A stretch of 64,000 bases of DNA from Kordiimonas gwangyangensis DSM 19435 = JCM 12864 (GTDB lineage Bacteria > Pseudomonadota > Alphaproteobacteria > Sphingomonadales > Kordiimonadaceae): the NCBI RefSeq assembly GCF_000375545.1, contig NZ_AQXF01000001.1, positions 794,893 through 858,892 on the forward strand, in the 5' to 3' direction. A program made the position numbers and the translations under genes. The notes beneath the pieces were generated by a model that saw only the letters and a program-made list of their open reading frames with translations, did no database searches and was not told the DNA's origin. Every line of letters starts with the position of its first letter. Within the stretch, counting starts at the first letter, position 1. Of this stretch, positions 55,172 through 63,867 are shown in pieces.

Positions 55172-55760
55172 GAAGAAGGACCCGCTATCCGCGCGGGACC
55201 GGGAGATCTGGCAGAAGGTAACCGAGAGTGTACAGCCGCTGGGTAAGCGTGGTGATGCGCCGCCGCTCGCGCCGCTGCCGAAAATCTACATTCAGGAAGA
55301 GACACGAAGCCTGCCGATGGAGTGGCACACCCGCCCTTCACCGAAGCCTGACAACAGCATTGACCGCCGCATGCAGCGCCAGATCGCGACCGGCCGGCAG
55401 GAGGTGGACCGGTCGGTTGACCTGCACGGCATGACGCAGGACCGTGCGTTTGCAACCCTCAAACGCACGATTGAGGGCGCAATCAAGCGCGGCGACAAAA
55501 CACTTCTGGTGGTCACGGGCAAAGGTGGCAGGCGCTTCAACCAGCTTGACGCCACACCTGCGGCCTACCGTACCCGAGCGGATTTTGACCAGCTTGGCGG
55601 TGTGCTCAGGCGCATGGTGCCGCTGTGGCTTGAGGGGCCGGACCTCAAACCCTTCATCCAGTCTTATGGCACCGCGTCGCCCGACCATGGTGGTGACGGT
55701 GCGCTTTATGTCATCCTCAGACGGCGTATGCCCGGTAGCCGGAAGGACCGGTCCACATGA
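55164..55760 (+). CDS. Smr/MutS2 C-terminal domain endonuclease-like protein
   Basis: 198 aa starting at a GTG that overlaps the mltA stop. A hydrophilic N-terminal arm precedes an Smr domain: VDLHGMTQDRAFATLKRTIEGAIKRGDKTLLVVTGKGG, with the L-D-x-H-G-like and T-G-x-G motifs, then GGVLRRMVPLWLEGPDLKPFIQSYGTASPDHGGDGALYVILRR. Smr domains nick or bind DNA or RNA. It overlaps the XRE gene by 4 bp. Confidence 0.9.
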   Translation: MARKKDPLSARDREIWQKVTESVQPLGKRGDAPPLAPLPKIYIQEETRSLPMEWHTRPSPKPDNSIDRRMQRQIATGRQEVDRSVDLHGMTQDRAFATLKRTIEGAIKRGDKTLLVVTGKGGRRFNQLDATPAAYRTRADFDQLGGVLRRMVPLWLEGPDLKPFIQSYGTASPDHGGDGALYVILRRRMPGSRKDRST

Positions 55761-56122
55761 CCCCGTTTGGTGAAAAACTCCGTGCCCTTCGGGACGCGCG
55801 CGGCATGACCCAGGCGGAGCTTGCGAGCGCGCTTGATGTCAGCCCGGCTTACCTCTCGGCGCTCGAGCACGGCAAACGCGGCGCACCCTCGTGGGCCTTT
55901 ATGCAGAAGGTGATCCAGTATTTCGGCCTTATCTGGGACGATGCCGAGCGGTTGCATGACCTTGCCCGGCTCTCGAAACCCAAGGTCACGATCGATACGA
56001 GCGGCATGGACGAACGCGCCACCCGCGCCGCCAATCTCCTTGCCCAGCGTATTGGCCGCCTGACCGACCGCGAGCTTGACCAGCTGCTGGCCTTCCTCTC
56101 CGATCAACCGCGCGCGGGCTGA
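55757..56122 (+). CDS. XRE-family helix-turn-helix regulator
   Basis: 121 aa. The N-terminal HTH is FGEKLRALRDARGMTQAELASALDVSPAYLSALEHGKRGAPSW, a Cro/CI type with two clear helices. The C-terminal half (from about 60) is helical, with no sensor domain. It ends the Tim44-mltA-smr-xre operon and lies just before yifB, so it is at the last native gene boundary before the island insertion. Confidence 0.9.
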   Translation: MTPFGEKLRALRDARGMTQAELASALDVSPAYLSALEHGKRGAPSWAFMQKVIQYFGLIWDDAERLHDLARLSKPKVTIDTSGMDERATRAANLLAQRIGRLTDRELDQLLAFLSDQPRAG

Positions 56123-56197
56123 ATAGATTCTTTCGGCTGGCATTCGTTTCCTGTTTGTTCTAATCTCCACTACCGAGCATAGGGAAGTGGGGGCTTT

Positions 56198-57112
56198 ATG
56201 GTTGCATCTGTGCAGACTGTGGCGTTTGAGGGCATCGAGGCGTGCCCCGTTGAAGTGCAGGTGCTGATCGCAAGCGGCCTGCCGTCTTTCACCATTGTAG
56301 GGTTGCCTGATAAGGCTGTGTCCGAAGCGCGCGAACGGGTGCGGGCGGCGCTGTCCGCCATTGGTCTTGCGCTACCGGCGGAACGTATCACCGTCAATCT
56401 CTCGCCCGCTGATCTTCCCAAAGAGGGAAGTCATTACGATTTGCCCATCGCCCTCGCCACTCTCATCGCCATGAATGTACTGCCAAGCGACTCGCTTGAG
56501 GGTGCTGTCGTGATGGGGGAACTGGGGCTTGATGGCAGCATTCGCGCGGTGGCGGGGGCCTTGCCTGCTGCCATTCACGCCAATGCACGAGACGCTGCTT
56601 TCATTTGCCCTGAAGCCGTAGGCGCGGAGGCCGCCTGGGCTGGAAGCAATGATCTGCTCGCACCCGCAAGCCTTTTGGCGCTGATCAACCATTTCCGCGG
56701 CAACCAGATGTTGCCCAAACCCAAGGCCAAGCCCGAGCTTGATAAGCGTGACCTGCCAGACCTTGCCGACATTAAAGGGCAGGAAAGCGCAAAACGCGCA
56801 CTCGAGGTCGCCGCGGCGGGCGGGCACAATATGCTCATGTGTGGGCCGCCCGGTTCGGGCAAGTCCATGCTGGCGGCGCGCATGCCCTCAATACTGCCGC
56901 CGCTGACGCCAACAGAGGCGCTGGAGACAAGCATGATTGCCTCGGTCGCGGGGCTCCTCAAGGACGGGCGCATCAGCCGCGCACGGCCCTTTCGTTCGCC
57001 CCACCATAGCGCAAGCCAACCGGCACTTATTGGTGGTGGGCAGAAAGCACGACCCGGCGAAGTCTCGCTCGCGCACAATGGGGTGCTCTTCCTCGATGAG
57101 CTGGAACTTTAA
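56198..57112 (+). pseudogene. comM: yifB/comM Mg-chelatase-like ATPase, truncated by island insertion
   Basis: ComM/YifB is an AAA+ helicase-like protein of about 500 aa that helps natural transformation (branch migration). Here it is intact from residue 1 to about residue 301: the Lon-like N-domain ([48 protein letters not shown]), Walker [25 protein letters not shown], and [19 protein letters not shown]. It then breaks at [11 protein letters not shown], where the family reads FLDELPEF (Walker B). About 200 residues, including the sensor/arginine-finger region, are gone, so no active ATPase is expected. Native sequence ends near 57103. Confidence 0.93.
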
Positions 57113-57310
57113 AGTTTTTGAACGCTCGTCCATTCTCCAAAAACATTAAACAATGCAATTAATTAGTTTATTCCAGCAGCAGTAAAAAAATGGACGATGG
57201 TCCATTTTTTCTTTTCGGCTCGGCACATGCAACGCACTTTTTTGGGTGCACGTGTTGCTTTTTCAAAAAACATGTTCCTATTGGGTAGACCTTTTAATTT
57301 TGGAGGTCTT
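57113..57310. other. Island left end (attL) and recombinase operon leader
   Basis: 198 bp without a gene. It contains CGTCCATT (57127-57134) and its inverse complement AATGGACG (57189-57196), the latter part of a strong hairpin. These repeats near the end are candidate recombinase binding arms. The recombinase promoter is probably between 57211 and 57300. Confidence 0.5.
57185..57210. terminator. Perfect A/T-flanked hairpin at island left end
   Basis: AAAAAATGGAC (57185-57195), loop GATG, GTCCATTTTTT (57200-57210): an 11-bp perfect stem ending in a T-run on either strand. It can act as a bidirectional terminator, shielding the recombinase operon from yifB read-through and the host from island transcripts. 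Confidence 0.7.
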
Positions 57311-59608
57311 ATGAGCATCATCAATGGCAAGCGCCACGATCTACGTAATTACGAATACAAGAACGTCCCTGCGGACGTACGCGCTGACTTTATTAATACC
57401 GTAGCAACCGTTGTACCCTGGTTTTCGGATAACATGTCTTTAGCCCTCATTGGGCTGGAGTGTTTCTGTCAGCTATATGATCGAACACTGAAAAAATCAG
57501 CAAAGCATTCCGCATCAAACAGGCAGATTGTAGAGCAATACTGCGTGTTGGTTTTTCAGGGAAAAATGTTTGACCGGAGCGAGTATGGTAACGTGCTTAT
57601 GGCACGATATTTTCTCCAATGTGCCAACGCCCTAAACTATGTGGATACCAGTCCACTTCGCCTGTCACTGAAGTATCCCGATGAGTATCGTGAAGCGGTT
57701 GCGCAGGATTTACATGATTTGCCTTTCGATCTGGAGTTGCTGGAATATTGGAAGGGTTGGCCGTCGGTCTCTAAGTCTGGCTCTCGAAGGTATTTTCCTT
57801 TGCAAGAAGTATTGTCCACATGTGGAAAGGATTTCACAAAGAAGCTCTATGCAACGTTGGATGAATTCTTTCGAACTAGGCAACGGGGCTTACATGGTAC
57901 CTGGCAAGCTCTGATAGACGGCTATGCGGAATGGGGTGCCGAGGGGAAGCTTGAAGACTTGAAGTCTCCACAGCACGCGGCAGCTTTTTTACGTACCTTA
58001 TTAGTCCGATTCCTCTCGGAATCCAAGAATGCGGAAAATCCCAAACAGTATGCATCTGCTGCAATTGAATGGCGATGCCAGTTTCGGACTTTTATTCAGG
58101 ATTACCTTATACCCGCCGGTTTGCTGGCACGCCCTGAAGGGGAATTTCCAATGCCCCGCGGAGAACGTATTCGCGGCGCTGACACAAATGTTCGAGTGAG
58201 CACGTCTGGCGAAAAAATAAAAGCAAAGCTCATTACTGAGGTACCTCTGGAGGTTACAGATCGCAATGCCGTTGAAATACTCTTTGACGGTATTGAGAAA
58301 GATGTTGGCTGGATAAGAAGTTGGGCTGAATTTGTAACCGGCACCGTGTGGGACAACGTCGTGCGCCGAAAACGCTTGGCTGAAACAGGCGTCGCCATTC
58401 CTCTGCCACGCCACATGTCGTCCCATACTGTCGAGAGGTCAATGCCGAACACTTGGCGGCGTTCGTCATCCAATCCTCATGTTGCTAACGACATGGCCGC
58501 GACATTTGAAGAGCACGGATATCTAACAGGCGACGATTTGGGGTTGCAGCAGCTATATGAAAATAGAGTCTCGGCGGCACGAGAGCTCGGTATGCCATCC
58601 ACCAGGGTTATTTTGGCATATTGCGCTCTTCTAACAATTGAGCATCCAGCCCTCACCCGGTCAGCACTTCTGTCTCTGAAATTGTACGATAAGAACGGCT
58701 ATATGACCGGATATCAAGAACGAGACGGACAGGCGTTTTTGATCAGCTATAAACCCAGAGCGGGGTCGAGCAACGCACAAAAATCAACGCAGTTAAATGA
58801 GCGCACATCTGCATTGGTACAACAAGCAATTCAAGTAACTCAGCCTCTAAGAGATTATTTGCGGAAGAAAGGAGACGATAACTGGCGTTACCTTTTTCTA
58901 GGATCGGGAAACACTTTTGCCCCGCCAAAGCCGATAAAAAATGATGAGATTTCCTACCGCCATGAGTTGCGCAGGGAATTTTCTGCGGACATGAAAGAAC
59001 TTGGAGCTCCGAACTCTGTAACCGAACGCTTGGCTCATGCCTTTACCCTGACACGCCTAAGAGCAAGCGCGGCAACGCTTGAGTACTTACGCACAACCAG
59101 TATCTCCGCTATGGCAAGCGCCCTTGGCCACAAAGAGTTCAAGACCGCACTGATCGACCACTATCTCCCTGAGCCAATCCGGCGTTTCTTTGAAGAACGG
59201 TGGGTTCGTATTTTTCAGTTGGGGATCGTTTGCGAAGTCATGAAAGATTCTGATTACTTAATGGAAGCTTCCGGTTTTCAGAGTGTTGCGGAGATGGATG
59301 CATTTCTCCGTAACCATGCCATCACTTTCCCAGACGAAGAAATCACCGTCGATGAAACTATCGGTCAGGTGGGTAATGTGGTTGTAGGCATCAATGAGGA
59401 CGTACTTGGTATCTATTGTGCCTTGTCGCAGGTCTCCGAGGCGGATGCGGAAGCTGCAGGCAGAACTTTCCATTTCTGGCACCAATTCGCAGATAAATTG
59501 ATTTCGCACATTGAAAGCGCCGAGTTTTTGAGGCCGGACATCCAGAAGATGTTGGCTTCAGTGCGCGATAAAAAGGGCCCATCTCTGATCCGAGGGTTCT
59601 TGTCATGA
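57311..59608 (+). CDS. Large tyrosine recombinase/integrase (first gene of the island operon)
   Basis: 765 aa, about twice a normal integrase. The start MSIINGKRHDLRNYEYKNV has GGAGG 6 nt upstream. The N-terminal ~440 residues have no recognised domain (probably DNA binding). The catalytic domain has the Arg I region (LTIEHPALTRSALLSLKLYD), box II with the Arg and preceding T-x-T in place of H (HAFTLTRLRASAATLEYL), LGHKEFKTALIDHY (GH and the nucleophile Tyr). Box II has Thr where His is usual. It overlaps the next gene by 4 bp. This protein plus the next two recombinases match the GInt integrase trio. I assign no letter. Confidence 0.85.
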   Translation: MSIINGKRHDLRNYEYKNVPADVRADFINTVATVVPWFSDNMSLALIGLECFCQLYDRTLKKSAKHSASNRQIVEQYCVLVFQGKMFDRSEYGNVLMARYFLQCANALNYVDTSPLRLSLKYPDEYREAVAQDLHDLPFDLELLEYWKGWPSVSKSGSRRYFPLQEVLSTCGKDFTKKLYATLDEFFRTRQRGLHGTWQALIDGYAEWGAEGKLEDLKSPQHAAAFLRTLLVRFLSESKNAENPKQYASAAIEWRCQFRTFIQDYLIPAGLLARPEGEFPMPRGERIRGADTNVRVSTSGEKIKAKLITEVPLEVTDRNAVEILFDGIEKDVGWIRSWAEFVTGTVWDNVVRRKRLAETGVAIPLPRHMSSHTVERSMPNTWRRSSSNPHVANDMAATFEEHGYLTGDDLGLQQLYENRVSAARELGMPSTRVILAYCALLTIEHPALTRSALLSLKLYDKNGYMTGYQERDGQAFLISYKPRAGSSNAQKSTQLNERTSALVQQAIQVTQPLRDYLRKKGDDNWRYLFLGSGNTFAPPKPIKNDEISYRHELRREFSADMKELGAPNSVTERLAHAFTLTRLRASAATLEYLRTTSISAMASALGHKEFKTALIDHYLPEPIRRFFEERWVRIFQLGIVCEVMKDSDYLMEASGFQSVAEMDAFLRNHAITFPDEEITVDETIGQVGNVVVGINEDVLGIYCALSQVSEADAEAAGRTFHFWHQFADKLISHIESAEFLRPDIQKMLASVRDKKGPSLIRGFLS

Positions 59609-61653
59609 ATGAAGCTATCAAATTTCAGCGAGAGATCGAGTTTCTTGTCAATGGCACAGGCAAAAATGATCCATCACCGAATTGGTTGATCAGCAGGTTT
59701 GCGGACAATGATTGGATAATTGATCTGGGTCAGCAAGGTGTGATGTCAATTAACTTCGGAAAGAGGCTGGAGGATGGCAGTAGCCTGCTTGAGCCTCAAA
59801 ATTTCGACCTGCTCAATGTTTTCAAGCATTGGATAGTGAGTGCAGTTGAACGAAGTGAAACCAACGTTGGCGTACTCAGGGGAACGTCTCGATACAGGAA
59901 AATCTCTACTACACTGGCGCTTATGGACTACTTTCTCCTTAGAGCCGAGCAATTTCAGTTGTCGAAGTTTGGCCTCTCTCTCGTAAGTATCAACGACATT
60001 CGCAATTTGATGGAAGATCTTGTCCGAAGCTCGTGCTCCAGTCTCAGCGTTTACCGCTGGCCGATCGAACTGAAATGCTATCTTGATCGGTGCATCGTTG
60101 GTTTCGACGCGGATCGGATTTTAAGCGATCATCCAGTTTTGTTGAGTGGTTTGGTACCTGAGGAAGATCGTTGGTGGACCTCGTCCGAAGGCGAGATTTT
60201 CGCCTACAGAGCGTACCTTTGGGCAATGGGTCTTTATTGTCAGCGCGGAGATCCTAAGCGGCTTTTCTCCGTGAAGCGAAGGAGTTTGGCAGATCGGGTT
60301 TTCTCTGAATTATTCAAGGGTGGATTTAATCACCCCGCTCCGCCGGAGCTGGAAATTTGGCGGGCCATGCCCAAGGTGGAACGATTTGACGCGGTATCGG
60401 TCAAAGCTCAAGGCGCGCGGCCGTTGCTCAAACAAGAGCTGGCCCGGTATGCCGCTTCACTCCGGGCTTTTGTGCGTTTGAACCTGGGTCTGGAGGGAAT
60501 CACAGAACAAGACATTGATGACGCCACGAAGGTAGCTTCGAACAAGGCGGTCGAAACTGGTAGATTCAAGACTGTTCCACATCGCGTGGTGACCTACGCG
60601 TTGAGATCTGGCATGGAGTTTTACTTACGCTACGGGTCTGACCTGCTAAATGCTTATGTCCTATGCTGTAAGATAAGAAAAAAGCAGCCCGACCTTTCCT
60701 ATGATGACGCTTTAGCGATTGCCCTACAAGATGGGGCTTTTGATAGCTTGTCTGATTTTGCTATCGCAGGTTGGTTTTTAGACAATAGAACGTCACCCAC
60801 AGCGCATCATACAACTGCCGAGCCGAAGCAAGTGACTGGTCTGATAAACCTGATTCAGGTGTTGTTTGGCGCAATTCATATTACAGTCGGTGCCTTATCG
60901 GCACGCAGAATATCCGAGTTTTTAAGCATGCCGGTAGATCGTTGTCTCGATGCCACCGAGAGCTTTCTCGTGTTCTACAACAGAAAATCTGGCGCTGGGC
61001 CATATCGGGCTAAAAAAATCAGGCCGGTTCCGACAATCGTTTCCAAAATGATAGGACAGATAAAGCAGTTCCAGACAGAGCTTATAAAGCTTGAATGTTT
61101 GCCAGCTTACGTGCCGTTTCTTTGTGTTCCCAAGGTCCTAGGTGTTGGCCTTGTTTCAGTAGCTACTGTTAGATCTCAAGTGCACATCAACCGCTTCTGT
61201 GATTTTTTCGACATGCCCGGCGATGGTACGGGAACTCGCTACTATATTCGCACTCACCAACTCAGGCGTTTTTTTGCGATGGCATTCTTCTGGTCTGGCA
61301 CGCCGTCCGGAGAGGATACCTTGAGTTGGTTTCTTGCCCATACCGATCCTGAACATCTTTACCGATATATCACGGAGGAAACGACGGGCGAGGTCTTGCG
61401 AACAATCAAGGCGGGCACGATTAGTGCCATGGTTGGGCACGACGCTCCTTGGAAAGAAGACCTGGAAGCATTGATGTTTCAGCGTTTCGGCGTGAAGAAG
61501 TTTACTCTTTTGACCGAGAATGAGCTGAATGACTATCTTGAGGCGCTGCTTGAAGATGGTACGGTCGATCTCGAACCGGTCTTCTATGAGAGCGAAGGAG
61601 GGAAAAGATACCGGATGTGCGTCAAAATCTCTCCGTCGGACGCCGGCGTATGA
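59605..61653 (+). CDS. Large tyrosine recombinase/integrase (second gene of the island operon)
   Basis: 682 aa. Active-site residues: Arg I in GALSARRISEFLSM, then FLVFYNRKSGAGPYRAKKIRPVPTIV (Lys region). Box II H-x-L-R-R is in YIRTHQLRRFFAMAFFWSG, and the Tyr nucleophile lies in AHTDPEHLYRYITEET (Y of LYRYI). The N-terminal ~400 residues are unique to the type and related in plan to Tn554 TnpB (630 aa). GC content is lower than the chromosome. Start and stop overlap the neighbours by 4 bp each, so the trio is translationally coupled. Confidence 0.85.
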   Translation: MNEAIKFQREIEFLVNGTGKNDPSPNWLISRFADNDWIIDLGQQGVMSINFGKRLEDGSSLLEPQNFDLLNVFKHWIVSAVERSETNVGVLRGTSRYRKISTTLALMDYFLLRAEQFQLSKFGLSLVSINDIRNLMEDLVRSSCSSLSVYRWPIELKCYLDRCIVGFDADRILSDHPVLLSGLVPEEDRWWTSSEGEIFAYRAYLWAMGLYCQRGDPKRLFSVKRRSLADRVFSELFKGGFNHPAPPELEIWRAMPKVERFDAVSVKAQGARPLLKQELARYAASLRAFVRLNLGLEGITEQDIDDATKVASNKAVETGRFKTVPHRVVTYALRSGMEFYLRYGSDLLNAYVLCCKIRKKQPDLSYDDALAIALQDGAFDSLSDFAIAGWFLDNRTSPTAHHTTAEPKQVTGLINLIQVLFGAIHITVGALSARRISEFLSMPVDRCLDATESFLVFYNRKSGAGPYRAKKIRPVPTIVSKMIGQIKQFQTELIKLECLPAYVPFLCVPKVLGVGLVSVATVRSQVHINRFCDFFDMPGDGTGTRYYIRTHQLRRFFAMAFFWSGTPSGEDTLSWFLAHTDPEHLYRYITEETTGEVLRTIKAGTISAMVGHDAPWKEDLEALMFQRFGVKKFTLLTENELNDYLEALLEDGTVDLEPVFYESEGGKRYRMCVKISPSDAGV

Positions 61654-62216
61654 CAAGAATTCAACAGCGAAAAGAAGCCGTTATTGCGCGCAAGGAGTGG
61701 CTGGAGACAATCAACCACTCGATTGATCAGTACACTGATGACACAGCAGTGCTTGATGCCCTTTCATCCCAGGTAAAGTTTGCGGCTTTTACCAACGAAC
61801 ACCACATGGCGATGTCCTTGAACGCGTTAAAACGGCAGGCAGATGCTGTGCTTGAGGGAGGGTTTCTCGCGCTGGAGCAATTGCGCAGGTCGGTACATAT
61901 CCGTTTGAACAAAAAACGCGATGTTCGATCCGGCATTTCTCGAGACACCGTTCGTGACCTGAAGCGAACCAACACGCGGCTCCGGGAAAGATTACAAAGC
62001 CTTCATGGCGAACTGATGGTCTCCACCAATTGCATACGGCGCATTTTGCGTGAATTCGAGGAAGTAGTGAGGCGTTGTGGCGACAGCAAGGAGCTGGCGC
62101 GTTATCAAAAATTACGACGGGAGCTACTTGCCCTTTTCATGCATGGCATTAGCACGGATGAGGCGCTTGCCCGATTTGACAACGTTGTAGACCTGAAAAA
62201 TGTCCAGAAGCGCTAA
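61650..62216 (+). CDS. Small helical accessory protein of the recombinase operon (TnpC-like)
   Basis: 188 aa from MTRIQQRKEAVIARKEW, overlapping the previous stop. It is highly charged and mostly helical. ETINHSIDQYTDDTAVLDALSSQVKFAAFTNEHHMAMSLNALKRQADAVL then a coiled coil about residues 108-132 (TVRDLKRTNTRLRERLQSLHGEL). No DNA-binding motif is certain. By position and size it is the small helix-loop-helix protein of GInt operons and similar in place to TnpC of Tn554. It probably helps assemble the recombinases on the ends. The last gene starts 17 bp before its stop. Confidence 0.75.
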   Translation: MTRIQQRKEAVIARKEWLETINHSIDQYTDDTAVLDALSSQVKFAAFTNEHHMAMSLNALKRQADAVLEGGFLALEQLRRSVHIRLNKKRDVRSGISRDTVRDLKRTNTRLRERLQSLHGELMVSTNCIRRILREFEEVVRRCGDSKELARYQKLRRELLALFMHGISTDEALARFDNVVDLKNVQKR

Positions 62217-63426
62217 ATCGAATTTTGAACTCCCGTTCGCATTACGGTCGGACGGAACTATTAGCACTATTCTTGCCGGCAAAGTTTCGCCAATTTATTG
62301 GCCCGACGGCAGATGGTGTTTTGCTGCAAACGCATTTTTGGTCGATTTGATCGAGAATAACAAATCGACGATCGACGGAGGAGGTACCATCACCACCTAC
62401 GCTTCTCAGGTGAACCATCTTGTCACGTATTGTTATTCGAGAGGCATGGACTTTTTGGACCTTACCGATAACGATTTCACTGATTTTGTCTTCTCACTCT
62501 CAAGAAACTCGCACCAGCCCGCCGTGCCCGAGAGAAACGCGACGACCGTTCTAAATATTGGTCGCCTAGCACTGAGGTTTTTGGATTTTCTGGGTCGACA
62601 CCTGTGTGACACGCCTCTCGTAGGAGCTCAGGGGAAAATAAATGCAGAAATTCGACAGGTAAAAGACCGCAGGAGACATGGGTGGAGCGCTGTATGGCAC
62701 CATCGTAGCTTCCCTGCGCCTGAACCGATAAATAATAAGAAACCGATCGGAACCGATTCACTCGAAGCATTAAAGGCCGCCGCAATAGAATGCAGCGGCG
62801 GCAGCCACTTTATACTCATGCGGCGCCTCGCCATGATTTTGCTCCTTGAGGTTACGGGTTGCCGAAGAGCGGAGTTAAACGGCATCAAGACCCACGACAT
62901 TCGGCGAGCGCTTCGGCTCTCGCAACCCATGCTCCGGGTTCCTTCACTGAAGAAAGGCGGTAATCGTATCGAGATGCGCGAAATTCCAGTGAACCGCTCA
63001 GATCTGGAGTTTGTGGACGAGTATATTGAGGTGAGCCGTCGTGTACTGAGACGCCAACTTGGGTTTAAAGGTGAGGATGCTGGCTTCCTCTTCTTGAACG
63101 CGCGAACAGGCCGCCAACTTACTACGGACACAATCACAGCAGAATTTAGAAATTTAGGGCGGCACGCAGGCTTAAGGAGCGCGGTGTCTCCTCACCTGTT
63201 GAGGCATCGATTTATCACGAAAATATTCGTGGCGATAAGAGAGCGATACAGATTTGAAAGCGCTGATGAGTTTACAAGAGCGTTGCAAAACAATCTGGCA
63301 CTTCAGCGGGAGCTCATGCAGTGGACCGGGCATCGGTCTGCCCAGTCCCTCTACGTTTATATAGATGCGACCTATTCGGCGCCGGAAATTAAGCAGTTTG
63401 TTGCCGACTACCTACGCCACCGTTGA
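62200..63426 (+). CDS. Tyrosine recombinase/integrase (last gene of the island operon)
   Basis: 408 aa, a standard phage-type integrase. N-terminal core-binding domain: TITTYASQVNHLVTYCYSRGMDFLDLTDNDFTDFVFSLSR. Catalytic domain: Arg I in LEVTGCRRAELNGIKTHDI, box II H-L-L-R-H in RSAVSPHLLRHRFITKIFV, and GH then Tyr in MQWTGHRSAQSLYVYIDATY. All residues (R, H, R, H, Y) are present, unlike the first recombinase. It overlaps the small gene by 17 bp and the convergent HTH gene by 15 bp. Confidence 0.88.
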   Translation: MSRSAKSNFELPFALRSDGTISTILAGKVSPIYWPDGRWCFAANAFLVDLIENNKSTIDGGGTITTYASQVNHLVTYCYSRGMDFLDLTDNDFTDFVFSLSRNSHQPAVPERNATTVLNIGRLALRFLDFLGRHLCDTPLVGAQGKINAEIRQVKDRRRHGWSAVWHHRSFPAPEPINNKKPIGTDSLEALKAAAIECSGGSHFILMRRLAMILLLEVTGCRRAELNGIKTHDIRRALRLSQPMLRVPSLKKGGNRIEMREIPVNRSDLEFVDEYIEVSRRVLRRQLGFKGEDAGFLFLNARTGRQLTTDTITAEFRNLGRHAGLRSAVSPHLLRHRFITKIFVAIRERYRFESADEFTRALQNNLALQRELMQWTGHRSAQSLYVYIDATYSAPEIKQFVADYLRHR

Positions 63427-63708
63427 TGGAGGCCTCTCTCCAAGCCTGTGCCATAGCGCTGGGTCCGGCTTTCTGATGATCTCCAGAAGGTCATTTTGAG
63501 AAATTGACGTCGCCCATCTTCTGAACAAGCGGCTTTCCCCGGGGCTCATGCCGTCAATTTTGGCCAGTGTTGGGCGCATTTTCCGAGCTACTGTGGATCT
63601 AGCGCATCCTGCTATGTCCGCAATCTGGACGGTGTTTTTCCTGTGGATACGAAAGAGAATAGCGAATACGAGTCCCTTGGACTCTGATTGCAGAAGGATT
63701 TTAGTCAT
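63412..63708 (-). CDS. Small HTH protein, convergent with the recombinase operon
   Basis: 98 aa from MTKILLQSESKGLVFAILFR; the ATG at 63708 has GGAGA 6 nt upstream, while a longer frame begins 19 codons earlier. Residues about 28-50 (VQIADIAGCARSTVARKMRPTLAKI) look like a helix-turn-helix; the rest has no known family. Its 3' end overlaps the last recombinase gene. It could be a regulator of the operon or a cargo gene. I do not know which. Confidence 0.6.
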   Translation of the reverse strand: MTKILLQSESKGLVFAILFRIHRKNTVQIADIAGCARSTVARKMRPTLAKIDGMSPGESRLFRRWATSISQNDLLEIIRKPDPALWHRLGERPPSTVA

Positions 63709-63810
63709 AACTTCTCCGTTCGCCGAACGTATTAAATTCGACGTTTTGATTGAAAAAGTGAGCAAGCTATGAGAAGTTCCACTTTAGATTGGTTGCGGAA
63801 CTAAACATAA

Positions 63811-63848
63811 AGGCTGCTCGGAAATCCCCATTTCCGAGTGGCTTTTTT
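63811..63848 (+). terminator. Intrinsic terminator after the recombinase operon
   Basis: GCTGCTCGGAAAT/ATTTCCGAGTGGC (around 63813-63842; 10 contiguous pairs CTCGGAAAT with ATTTCCGAG, then flanking GC pairs), followed by TTTTTT. It would end the plus-strand operon after reading through the convergent small gene. Confidence 0.75.
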
Positions 63849-63867
63849 GCTCATATGAGTTGGGCGG

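Noticed and set aside
57113-57310. Insertion-sequence (DDE transposase) origin of the yifB break
   Set aside because: No DDE transposase or terminal inverted repeat typical of an IS is visible. The following genes are tyrosine recombinases.
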